Positions 32,281-38,846 of a stretch of DNA of 38,846 nucleotides are shown piece after piece. The position numbers were made by a program, and so were the translations under genes. Source of the stretch: Treponema sp. (lineage in GTDB: Bacteria > Spirochaetota > Spirochaetia > Treponematales > Treponemataceae); assembly GCA_017617145.1 (NCBI GenBank), contig JAFZWX010000163.1, positions 1 to 38,846 of the forward strand. The letters are read 5' to 3'. The notes beneath the pieces are model-generated. The model saw nothing but the letters and a program-made list of their open reading frames with translations. It had not been told where the DNA came from and ran no database searches. How positions within the stretch are numbered: the stretch's first letter is position 1; each line of letters opens with the position of its first letter.

Positions 32281-34104
32281 ATGAACGCTAACGAACTTCG
32301 CTCAAAATATATTGAGTTCTTTAAAAGTAAAAATCATGCTGTAATTTCGGGACAGTCTCTTATCCCCGAAAATGACCCTTCTGTATTGTTTACAACAGCC
32401 GGTATGCATCCGCTTGTTCCTTATTTACTTGGTGAAACACATCCTGCGGGAACACGTCTTACCGATTATCAGAAATGTGTACGCACCGGCGATATTGATG
32501 AAGTAGGGGACCCAAGTCATCTTACTTGTTTTGAAATGCTTGGTAACTGGTCGCTTGGTGACTATTTTAAGAAAGAATCAATCGCATATTCTTATGAATT
32601 TTTAACAAGCAAAGACTGGCTTGCACTTGATCCTAAAAAAATCAGCGTAACAGTTTTTGCAGGTGACGAAAACGCTCCTCGTGACGAAGAAGCAGCCCAG
32701 ATCTGGAAAGACAACGGCATGCCTGAAGATAAAATTGCATATCTTCCGGCTTCGGACAACTGGTGGGCAGCAGGTCCTACAGGTCCTTGTGGTCCTGATA
32801 CAGAAATTTTCTACTGGGTAGGAGAGGGCCTTCCACCAGCAGGCAGCAACAAGGGAACAGACAGCGCAAACTGGATGGAAATCTGGAATAACGTATTCAT
32901 GCAGTACAACCGCGTAGACGAAAAAACTCTTGTACCGCTTCCAAAAAAGAACGTAGATACAGGTATGGGACTTGAACGCACAAACTGTATTTTGCAGGGA
33001 AAAACAAGCGTTTATCTTACAGAAGTTTTCCAGCCTATAATTCAGAAGATTGAAGAGCTTGCAAATTACAAATACGAAAGCGATGCCGAAAAAGACAAAT
33101 CTGTACGAATCATTGCAGACCACACCCGCTCAGCTGTATTCATTTTGGGAGACCAGCGTGGTGTTACTCCAGACCGTGTAGGTGCAGGTTATGTACTTCG
33201 CCGCTTGATTCGTCGTGCAGTTAGACATGGAATGAAGCTTGGAATTGAAAAAGACTTCCTTGCCGACATTGCCGCAACAGTTATCGAAAACTTTAAAGGT
33301 CCTTACCCTGAACTTGAACAGAATCGCGAAAAGGTATTTAAAGAGCTCACAGCCGAAGAAGCAAAATTCCGCCAGACTCTTAAAAAGGGTGAAGCAGAAT
33401 TCCAGAAGCTGTTGCCAAACCTTATGAAAAATCCTAAGAAAATCATCAGCGGAAAGGTTGCTTACAACTTGTATGAAACTTACGGATATCCGCTTGAACT
33501 TACTCAGGAGCTTGGTGCTGAAAACGGCTTTACAGTAGATGTAGAAGGCTTTAAAGAAGCAGAACGCAAGCACCAGGAAGCTTCGAAGACAGTTGATGCA
33601 GGAGCCGCTAAGGGTGGTCTTGCAGAACAGAGCGAAGTTACTACAAAATATCACACAGCAACTCACCTTTTGCAGCAGGCACTTGTAAATGTACTTGGTC
33701 CGCAGGTTGCACAGAAGGGTTCAAATATCAACAATGAGCGCATGCGTTTTGACTTTACTTTTGAACGCCCAATGACACCGGAAGAAATTAAAAAGGTAGA
33801 AGACATTGTAAACGAAAAAATCAAGGAAGATTTACCTGTTACAATGGAAGTTATGCCGCTGGACAAAGCAAAGGCAGAAGGAGCCCGCGCTCTGTTTACC
33901 AACAAATATGGCGAAGATGTAAAGGTTTACACAATCGGCCGCGATGTTCATAACGACTGGTTCAGTAAGGAAGTTTGTGGTGGACCACACGTTCAGCATA
34001 CAGCACAAATCGGTGACTTTAAGATTCAGAAGGAACAGAGTTCTTCTGCAGGTGTACGCCGTATTCGTGCAGTAATTTCTGGTGGCTTGCCGCTGGAAGT
34101 GTAA
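32281..34104 (+). CDS. alaS: Alanine--tRNA ligase, short form
   Basis: 607 residues. The class II aminoacylation domain begins 'LRSKYIEFFKSKNHAV' and shows 'FTTAGMHPLVPYLLG' and 'TCFEMLGNWSLGDYF' (motif 2 region) and 'DTGMGLERT' (motif 3 region). The tRNA-recognition part and the editing domain follow with zinc-binding 'HTATHLLQQ' and 'CGGPHV' (H, C, H). The sequence then ends, so the C-terminal oligomerisation/C-Ala domain of the 870-residue bacterial enzyme is missing. Short AlaRS is known in treponemes, so this is a lineage trait rather than a truncation. It is the first gene of a probable alaS - SurA-like - nusB - TPR transcription unit. It has no Shine-Dalgarno and a TATAAT box 8 nt upstream of the ATG. 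Confidence 0.95.
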   Translation: MNANELRSKYIEFFKSKNHAVISGQSLIPENDPSVLFTTAGMHPLVPYLLGETHPAGTRLTDYQKCVRTGDIDEVGDPSHLTCFEMLGNWSLGDYFKKESIAYSYEFLTSKDWLALDPKKISVTVFAGDENAPRDEEAAQIWKDNGMPEDKIAYLPASDNWWAAGPTGPCGPDTEIFYWVGEGLPPAGSNKGTDSANWMEIWNNVFMQYNRVDEKTLVPLPKKNVDTGMGLERTNCILQGKTSVYLTEVFQPIIQKIEELANYKYESDAEKDKSVRIIADHTRSAVFILGDQRGVTPDRVGAGYVLRRLIRRAVRHGMKLGIEKDFLADIAATVIENFKGPYPELEQNREKVFKELTAEEAKFRQTLKKGEAEFQKLLPNLMKNPKKIISGKVAYNLYETYGYPLELTQELGAENGFTVDVEGFKEAERKHQEASKTVDAGAAKGGLAEQSEVTTKYHTATHLLQQALVNVLGPQVAQKGSNINNERMRFDFTFERPMTPEEIKKVEDIVNEKIKEDLPVTMEVMPLDKAKAEGARALFTNKYGEDVKVYTIGRDVHNDWFSKEVCGGPHVQHTAQIGDFKIQKEQSSSAGVRRIRAVISGGLPLEV

Positions 34105-34154
34105 CCCGCAAAAATAAAAATTGTTAATATAAAAGAAATATAAACGAGGTTTTT

Positions 34155-35240
34155 ATGAAAAAGATTATTTCAGCTTTATCAATACTTTTGCTAACGGCTG
34201 GCATGTGTTTTGCGCAGTCAGATTTGCAGGTGCTTACAGTCGTTAAGTATAACAAATCAGAATCAATTACTGTAAAACAACTCAAAACACGCTGCGACAC
34301 TTATGAAAAGCAGCTTGGACAGAAACTTACCCTCGAACAGAGAAAACAGGTTCTTAGTTCTCTTGTAGATGAAAAACTCGTACTCCAGGCCGCTGCAAAA
34401 GCAGGCATTTCTATTCCAGACAGCACTGTAGATCAGTATTTTCTTGAAGCAATGAGCCAGTCTGTTGGTGCCGTAGTTACAGAAAAACAGCTTAACGATT
34501 ATTTTAAGACACAGAATACAACTTTGGATGCCGAACTTCAGAAGCAGACAGGAATGAATGTTTCAGATTACAAGGCTTATCTTAAAAATCAGCTTATTGC
34601 ACAACAGTATGTAATTCAGCAGAAACAGTCTGAAATTCAAGCAGCAGCTTCTCCTACCGATGCCGAAATCAGATCGTTTTATCAGAGCAACAAAGCTTCT
34701 CTTGTATGGAATGATATGGTAAAACTTCTTTTTGTTGGGGTTGCAAAGGGAACAAATGCAGATGCTGCAAAAAATAAATGTACAGAACTTAAAAACAAAT
34801 ATGTAGACAAAAAGCTTACTAAAGAACAAATTCTTTCACAAGCTCAGGTTGCCGAAAATGGATATTCTGCAGAAGAAGGTCTTCTTCCTATAACAGAAGC
34901 TGCAGCTGCGCAGGTTCAACTCACATATGATAGTCTTCTTGGCCTTTACGAACGAGATATCGGATATATTTCTGATGTAACTGACAGAGGTGATGCTTAT
35001 ATTTTCATTGTACTTACAGGAAAATATGCTGCAAAAATGCTTTCTTTGAGCGACGTTGTTACTCCAGATTCTACAACAACCGTTTATGAATACATTAAAC
35101 AGAATCTTGCATCATCAAAAGCTCAGTCTTATATTCAGCAGGCAGCTTCAGAAGTTGCAGCTGAGCTTCGCAAGCCTGAATATATTGAAGAAAAGAAAAC
35201 CGGTGCTGCATTGGATAAACTTTTGAACTGGGGAGACTAA
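34155..35240 (+). CDS. SurA-N-like periplasmic chaperone / PPIase-like protein
   Basis: 361 residues with a signal peptide (residues about 1-20, 'MCFAQS' cleavage area). It resembles the N-terminal chaperone part of SurA/PrsA: 'LTLEQRKQVLSSLVDEKLVLQAAAKAGISI' (helical, residues about 57-86) and 'ASPTDAEIRSFYQSNKASL' (about 166-184), followed by a parvulin-like region with weak motifs. In Treponema pallidum the gene in this position codes for the 'basic membrane protein' Tpn39b, as I recall. Expected role: folding of outer-membrane or periplasmic proteins. GAGG lies 6 nt before the ATG, 50 nt after alaS. nusB starts immediately after its stop codon (zero spacing). Confidence 0.75.
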   Translation: MKKIISALSILLLTAGMCFAQSDLQVLTVVKYNKSESITVKQLKTRCDTYEKQLGQKLTLEQRKQVLSSLVDEKLVLQAAAKAGISIPDSTVDQYFLEAMSQSVGAVVTEKQLNDYFKTQNTTLDAELQKQTGMNVSDYKAYLKNQLIAQQYVIQQKQSEIQAAASPTDAEIRSFYQSNKASLVWNDMVKLLFVGVAKGTNADAAKNKCTELKNKYVDKKLTKEQILSQAQVAENGYSAEEGLLPITEAAAAQVQLTYDSLLGLYERDIGYISDVTDRGDAYIFIVLTGKYAAKMLSLSDVVTPDSTTTVYEYIKQNLASSKAQSYIQQAASEVAAELRKPEYIEEKKTGAALDKLLNWGD

Positions 35241-35678
35241 ATGTCACGACGAAAGGGAAGGATTCTTGCATTTCAAGGCGTTTATTCTTGGGATGTAAGT
35301 AAATCTCCAATAGAAGATATTCTTAAATTCTCCTGGCTTCAAAAAGATACAGAAGGTGAAGATACCCAAAAATCGCCAACTCCAGAATCTTTGGAAGAAC
35401 AGACTTTTGCTAGTTTAATTATTTCGGGAACTGTAGAGCATGTTCAGGAAATTGATGAGCTTATAAAAAAACATCTTTCCGAGAACTGGACTCTTGAAAG
35501 AATAAATAAGGTTTCGCTTGCCATTTTGCGTACAAGCATCTATGAGATGAAATTTCAGAATGGCTCGCAACCAAAAATAGTAATTGACGAGGCTGTAAAC
35601 ATAGCACGTGAATATGGGCTCGAAGATTCCTATAAGTTTATTAACGCAGTACTTGATAAGATTGGAAAAGAAGTTTAG
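35241..35678 (+). CDS. nusB: Transcription antitermination factor NusB
   Basis: 145 residues. It has the N-terminal 'SRRKGRILAFQGVYSWD' pattern, a variable acidic insertion (about 35-52), and the C-terminal half with 'ERINKVSLAILRTSIYEM' and 'PKIVIDEAVNIAREYGLEDSYKFINAVLDKI', the NusB signature. NusB binds boxA RNA with NusE (S10) and supports rRNA antitermination. The ATG directly follows the upstream stop codon; the gene probably uses translational coupling as no separate ribosome-binding site is needed. The neighbours match the alaS-nusB-groES block of treponemes. Confidence 0.95.
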   Translation: MSRRKGRILAFQGVYSWDVSKSPIEDILKFSWLQKDTEGEDTQKSPTPESLEEQTFASLIISGTVEHVQEIDELIKKHLSENWTLERINKVSLAILRTSIYEMKFQNGSQPKIVIDEAVNIAREYGLEDSYKFINAVLDKIGKEV

Positions 35679-37509
35679 AAACATTTCAGTTCTTTTTCTC
35701 ATTTCTATTTTGAGCTTTGCTCTGCTTGGGGAATCGTGCAAACTAAAGGCAGAGCAAAAGTCGTTAACAAGCCATTTTGAAATGGTTGATATTCAGATTG
35801 CCGAAAATCAATTTGCAGATGCAGTCAAGCAGCTTAAGAAAATCGAAAAACAGGCATATGATGTTTGGTCATATATTGGTATTTACAAACGTTATGCTAA
35901 AATCGGAGAAAACAAGCTTGCTGAAAAACTGTTGAAGAAAGCCCTTAAAAAAAATAACCGTAGTCTGGAGCTTAAGGCAATATATTCAACCTTTCTTTTA
36001 AGACAGAATCGGCTTGATGAAGCAAAAAAATATGCAGAAGATTTACATGGTACAAAATATGGTTCAATTTATTCGGAAGTTGCACTTAAACTTGCAATGA
36101 ATGGAGAAACAGCAGATTTTTATAAAGATCCAAAATATTATTCAATTTATTATGATGCCTATCGCGGAAGTTTGAACCCAATCTGGATACGGAACTGTGC
36201 TATTTTTAATCTTAAAGAAGGTCGGTTTGATAGTGCCGCAGCATTGTTGCCTGTTTCTTTTGCAGATGCCGATGATGCTTATTTCTGGTCACTCGTTCTT
36301 TTTGATTCAGGAAAATATTATGAAGCGATAAATGCGCTTGAAATTTCGCGTTCGTATCTTGAAGATTATTCAATTACAGGAAACAAGCGTTCTCTTAGAA
36401 CTTCTCAAATCAAGCAGATTGCTCTTGAATCAGATGCATATATGGCTGTTTCCGAAATGGAAAGTGCAGAAGCAAAACGACAGGAGCTAATATGTAAGCT
36501 TGATAATCTTGAAAAGATTAGTGCAGAAGATGAAAAACTCCTTTCGATAATTGTGGTAAACAGTGCAGTATGGGCAAAAAATCAATATGATGATGATTCT
36601 TGTGCAGATCTTTTGTTCTATTCTGTGAATCGCTGGCCAGACAATGTTGCGGCTCTTATTCTTTATTCCGATTTTGCATATAATTCAAATCTTGAACGCG
36701 AAGAATCTATAGAAATTAAAAACCTGAGGCAGAACGGCATTTCTTCAATTTCTATGGAAAAATATGATAACCGTCGAAAAATCCCAATGAGCGATGCAGT
36801 TTATCGGCTTGAGCAGGCTATGGAGCGAACAAAAGATCCTTATCTTGCAATTGTCCGCCTTGATTTAAAGTATAAAACAGACAGTTCTTTTACAGTAAAA
36901 GAAAAAACAGCAGACTTGTGGCTTCAAATGGAAAACAATTATACGGAAGCCGAAAAGTATCAGTCATTGCTTGTTCAGTATGTGCTTAGTTTTCTTCTTA
37001 AAACAAATCAGAAGAATGATGCCCGCATGCTTTTTACAAAGTATGTTTCTACAGCGTACGGGTTTAATGAAAAAGAAGATTTCTGGAGTCAGGTTGGGAA
37101 AAATATTGGTCTAATGGATGAACGTACTGCGGAGTTTGCTGCCTGGTTTGCAACAGATGAAGAAAAATTTGATGAAGCCGTCCGTATTTATGAATATTGT
37201 GTTTACGAAAGCGGCGGTATTTTATATGAAGGAATTGTTTCTCCGCTTGTTTCAACTGTTTCGTGTATGAATCTTGCTGATATTTATTTTTCTACAGGAA
37301 AAAAAGACAAGGCACTTGATTTGTATGGAAAAGCCGCTGGTCGTGAAAGCAAAAACTATCTGCGCTCTGATGTTTTTTATAGAATTGCAAATATATATGC
37401 AGCGAGCGGGGACAAAAAAAATGCCCTGCGTTCTGCGGAATATGCAATTTTGCTTTATCCTGATAACGCAAGGGCATCGCTTCTTAAAGAAAAATTAGCA
37501 TCGAATTAA
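35662..37509 (+). CDS. TPR-repeat protein, likely periplasmic or outer-membrane anchored
   Basis: About 615 residues if started at TTG 35662, where a basic start and a hydrophobic core (about 7-21, 'VLFLISILSFALLG') form a signal sequence. A cysteine (C24) in 'GESC' could be a relaxed spirochaete lipobox. Upstream GTG 35608 and ATG 35614 add residues before the signal and are less likely. TPR-like helix pairs are visible near 45-95 ('AVKQLKKIEKQAYDVWSYIG'), near 210-250 and at the C-terminus ('AAGRESKNYLRSDVFYRIANIYAASGDKKNALRSAEYAI' region). The gene overlaps the end of nusB by 17 nt, so it belongs to the same transcript. In T. pallidum the corresponding hypothetical protein is TP1014, as I recall. 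No enzymatic motif. Confidence 0.7.
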   Translation: MEKKFRNISVLFLISILSFALLGESCKLKAEQKSLTSHFEMVDIQIAENQFADAVKQLKKIEKQAYDVWSYIGIYKRYAKIGENKLAEKLLKKALKKNNRSLELKAIYSTFLLRQNRLDEAKKYAEDLHGTKYGSIYSEVALKLAMNGETADFYKDPKYYSIYYDAYRGSLNPIWIRNCAIFNLKEGRFDSAAALLPVSFADADDAYFWSLVLFDSGKYYEAINALEISRSYLEDYSITGNKRSLRTSQIKQIALESDAYMAVSEMESAEAKRQELICKLDNLEKISAEDEKLLSIIVVNSAVWAKNQYDDDSCADLLFYSVNRWPDNVAALILYSDFAYNSNLEREESIEIKNLRQNGISSISMEKYDNRRKIPMSDAVYRLEQAMERTKDPYLAIVRLDLKYKTDSSFTVKEKTADLWLQMENNYTEAEKYQSLLVQYVLSFLLKTNQKNDARMLFTKYVSTAYGFNEKEDFWSQVGKNIGLMDERTAEFAAWFATDEEKFDEAVRIYEYCVYESGGILYEGIVSPLVSTVSCMNLADIYFSTGKKDKALDLYGKAAGRESKNYLRSDVFYRIANIYAASGDKKNALRSAEYAILLYPDNARASLLKEKLASN

Positions 37510-37542
37510 TATGCAAACAAATAGTGGTCAGTCATTCCTATG

Positions 37543-37587
37543 AAAAAAGACTGCGGACAACAGAAGGAAGTTGTCCCCAGTCTTTTT
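37543..37587. terminator. Bidirectional terminator between TPR gene and groES
   Basis: A-run (37543-37548), GACTG, then GGACAAC (37555-37561), loop, GTTGTCC (37570-37576), CAGTC (37578-37582) and a T-run (37583-37587). The A/T tracts on both sides make a stem that ends transcription from either gene of the convergent pair. Its loop and right arm are similar to part of the repeat at 23761-23790. Confidence 0.85.
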
Positions 37588-37639
37588 CCATTCCGTGGCT
37601 GGCCACAGTTTGTTTTGTGGTATTCGATGTAATTATTCT

Positions 37640-37912
37640 TTATTCTACCACAGCTATAATGTCTGACATACGAAGGATCAGGTGGTCTTCGCCGTCAATT
37701 TTAATCTGTGTGCCGGCATATTTGTCGTACATAATGCGGTCGCCTTTTTTAAGGGTGATTTTTACTTCATCAGTTCCAGGTCCAACCTCTACAACAACTG
37801 CGGTCTGAGTTTTTTCCTGTGCAGCTTCTGGAATAATAAGTCCACCAGCAGTTTTAGTTTCTGCTTTGTCGTTTTTAACAAGTACACGGTCAGCTAATGG
37901 TTTGATTTTCAT
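37640..37912 (-). CDS. groES: Co-chaperonin GroES
   Basis: 90 residues from the ATG at 37912, preferred over a GTG at 37927 because AAGGAG lies 6-7 nt before the ATG and falls inside the longer reading. It starts 'MKIKPLADRVLVK' and shows 'GGLIIPEAAQEK', the glycine-rich 'GPGTDEV', 'KKGDRIMYDKYAGTQIKIDGE' parts and the 'ILRMSDIIAVVE' end, all typical. It closes the GroEL folding cage. GroEL is not next to it, a situation common in treponemes. No CIRCE inverted repeat is visible upstream; instead a CCCTGAGC..GTCGAAGGG repeat lies in the leader. Confidence 0.97.
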   Translation of the reverse strand: MKIKPLADRVLVKNDKAETKTAGGLIIPEAAQEKTQTAVVVEVGPGTDEVKITLKKGDRIMYDKYAGTQIKIDGEDHLILRMSDIIAVVE

Positions 37913-37940
37913 ATATTTCTCCTTCACGCGGTCCCATGGT

Positions 37941-37959
37941 CCCTGAGCCTGTCGAAGGG
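37941..37959. repeat. Dispersed palindromic repeat CCCTGAGCCTGTCGAAGGG
   Basis: A 19-nt unit, CCCTGAGCCTGTCGAAGGG, within the groES leader, with one more partial TCGAAGGG at 37961-37968. It differs by one base from the copy at 38709-38727. This is a known type of dispersed bacterial repeat. Confidence 0.8.
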
Positions 37960-38046
37960 GTCGAAGGGCCGTTAATTTATTTTTTCTATATAAATTAAAT
38001 TTAATAAAAAAAACTCAATTCGGCAAGTGAAAAAGTAATTCATATA

Positions 38047-38210
38047 GAAAATGATGGCTACTCCCGTGGGAATTGTCTGTCGTCTGCGGGCTGAGGTGGT
38101 TATCGTAGAAATCTTGCGGTTTACTTCGTAAATCCTCAGATTTCTTCTATGCCGCCGGCACCACTCAGATGCAGCCGCCAGCCAATTCCCACTCCGTATC
38201 CATCATTTTC
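38047..38210. repeat. 164-nt imperfect palindrome
   Basis: Outer arms GAAAATGATGG (38047-38057) and CCATCATTTTC (38200-38210) are perfect. GTGGGAATTG (38066-38075) and CAATTCCCAC (38183-38192) are perfect. AGAAATCT (38107-38114) pairs with AGATTTCT (38138-38145), and the apex is GGTTTAC/GTAAATCC around a 3-nt loop (38118-38135). Between these the arms match with mismatches and bulges (for example CTGAGGTGG against CCACTCAG). The whole could fold into one long hairpin. It is probably a repeat element (MITE-like) or a structured RNA. Confidence 0.8.
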
Positions 38211-38277
38211 AAATGTTTCTTTATAAATATTTACTTAAGTAAAAAATAAATTAAATCAAAAAAAACGTGAAAATATG

Positions 38278-38306
38278 TTGACACACGACATATGTCGTGA
38301 TATGAT
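38278..38306 (+). promoter_or_regulatory. padR promoter with palindromic operator
   Basis: TTGACA (38278-38283) and TATGAT (38301-38306) have a 17-nt spacer. The spacer is filled by the perfect 16-nt palindrome CACGACATATGTCGTG (38284-38299), the expected type of binding site for a PadR dimer. Another inverted repeat, ATATCG (38311-38316)/CGATAT (38322-38327), lies downstream near the start of transcription. Autoregulation by PadR is inferred. Confidence 0.8.
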
Positions 38307-38372
38307 ATAAATATCGAGTGACGATATAACGAGAGTCGACCATGTTATGCCGTCATACAAGGAGATGTTACT

Positions 38373-38687
38373 ATGAAACAGACAAAACAAGAACCGCTTT
38401 CAGAAAGCTATTTTTATATTCTTCTGTGCCTTAGTAAGGGTGCGAATCATGGCTACGGCATTATGAAGATGACAAAAACGCTTTCAGAAGGAGAAGTAAA
38501 AATCGGGTCGGGTACAATGTACGGAGCAACCAGCAACATGATCAGAAAAGGCTGGATAAAAGAAATTGTATCGGACGAACCAGGATCAGAAAAAAAGAGG
38601 CTTTATACTCTTACACCTGAAGGAACAGAAGCTTTTAAGGCAGAAGTTGCACGTCTTAAAAGGATGCTTAGTGCAATTACAGAATAA
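38373..38687 (+). CDS. PadR-family transcriptional regulator
   Basis: 104 residues with a winged helix-turn-helix. 'SESYFYILLCLSKGANHGYGIMK' (about 9-31), 'KIGSGTMYGATSNMIRKGWI' (about 47-66) and 'RLYTLTPEGTEAFKAE' (about 79-94) are the standard PadR pattern. GGAG lies 8 nt before the ATG. Its promoter carries a perfect palindrome between -35 and -10, so it should repress its own operon. The next gene begins 63 nt later and encodes a DUF2812 protein, a usual partner of such PadR proteins. The ligand is unknown. Confidence 0.92.
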   Translation: MKQTKQEPLSESYFYILLCLSKGANHGYGIMKMTKTLSEGEVKIGSGTMYGATSNMIRKGWIKEIVSDEPGSEKKRLYTLTPEGTEAFKAEVARLKRMLSAITE

Positions 38688-38708
38688 AGCGGTGGTTGAG
38701 CTTGCAGT

Positions 38709-38727
38709 CCCTGAGCTTGTCGAAGGG
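38709..38727. repeat. Dispersed palindromic repeat CCCTGAGCTTGTCGAAGGG
   Basis: A 19-nt repeat inserted in the short gap between padR and the DUF2812 gene, inside an operon. A short TGGTT/AACCA inverted pair (near 38692-38696 and 38732-38736) flanks it. One base differs from the copy at 37941-37959. Confidence 0.8.
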
Positions 38728-38750
38728 GCTAAACCACACAGGAGAATGAT

Positions 38751-38846
38751 ATGAAAGAATACAAAAGAGTTTGGAATGTTTATGCAGCCTGGGATTATAC
38801 CAGAGAAATTGAAGATTTGAACAAAATGTCAGACAAGGGCTGGCAG
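38751..38846 (+). CDS. DUF2812 protein, 5' part cut by the window edge
   Basis: The first 32 codons are visible (starting 'MKEYKRVWNVYAAWDYTREI', then 'MSDKGWQ'), which is the N-terminal pattern of DUF2812 membrane proteins that are encoded after PadR regulators. GGAGAA (38741-38746) lies 4 nt before the ATG. The rest lies outside the window, so the membrane helices cannot be seen. The family function is not known. Confidence 0.75.
   Translation, partial: MKEYKRVWNVYAAWDYTREIEDLNKMSDKGWQ

Larger units (their letters stand above)
37913..38372. other. Intergenic region between groES and padR
   Basis: 460 nt without a gene. From left to right it contains the dispersed repeat (37941-37959), an AT-rich stretch with the groES promoter on the minus strand (a possible TTGAGT at 38013-38018 and AT-rich box near 37988-37993; spacing is poor), the 164-nt palindrome (38047-38210), and the padR promoter/operator (38278-38306). 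Confidence 0.6.

Noticed and set aside
37913..38046. CIRCE operator of groES
   Set aside because: No GAGTGCTAA-like inverted repeat is visible in this stretch.

Overview
The window looks like a chromosome segment of a gut or rumen Treponema (Spirochaetota). Three things point there. First, the right part has the block alaS (short, without the C-terminal domain) - SurA-like periplasmic protein - nusB - TPR protein, convergent with groES; as I recall, the same neighbourhood order occurs in Treponema pallidum (about TP1013-TP1017). Second, a pallilysin-type protein is present. Third, there are several lipoproteins and plant-fibre enzymes (GH39, GH5, a sialate/acetylxylan-type esterase). No database search was run; every family call is from reading motifs.

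Layout. (1) 1-2.7 kb: a membrane-fusion protein (HlyD) and a TolC-like outer-membrane protein, two parts of a type I export system whose ABC part is not in the window. (2) 2.7-15 kb: an AT-rich accessory island of defence-like gene sets. It holds a four-gene operon (unknown protein, SF1 helicase, YodC-like, DUF3606-like), a lone four-helix membrane protein, a tightly coupled sce7726-sce7725-RES operon, and an ATPase/HNH (Septu-like) pair followed by a DUF1016/PD-(D/E)XK nuclease. The last module lies between two identical 26-nt direct repeats (10229-10254 and 14958-14983). No integrase or transposase is visible. (3) 15-32 kb: a mostly metabolic region with an ABC exporter half, a GH39 xylosidase in an operon with a LacI-type-sensor/GGDEF protein, a CotH-family lipoprotein, an SGNH esterase, a lipoprotein, a MATE exporter, a stand-alone ilvC, a GH5 lipoprotein cellulase, and a pallilysin-like protein with a second diguanylate cyclase. 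(4) 32-38.8 kb: the conserved alaS-nusB-groES block, then a 164-nt imperfect palindrome, then a PadR regulator with its operator and the start of a DUF2812 gene.

The genes fall into three working groups. One is predicted anti-phage or conflict functions; the best candidate for an undescribed system is sce7726 (nuclease-like) + sce7725 + RES (NAD+-degrading effector) at 7.3-10.2 kb. The second is hemicellulose/cellulose use linked to c-di-GMP signalling. The third is core housekeeping. A recurrent regulatory feature is a TATAAT box only 7-8 nt upstream of an ATG that lacks a Shine-Dalgarno sequence (20352-, 24928+, 32281+), which predicts leaderless transcripts.
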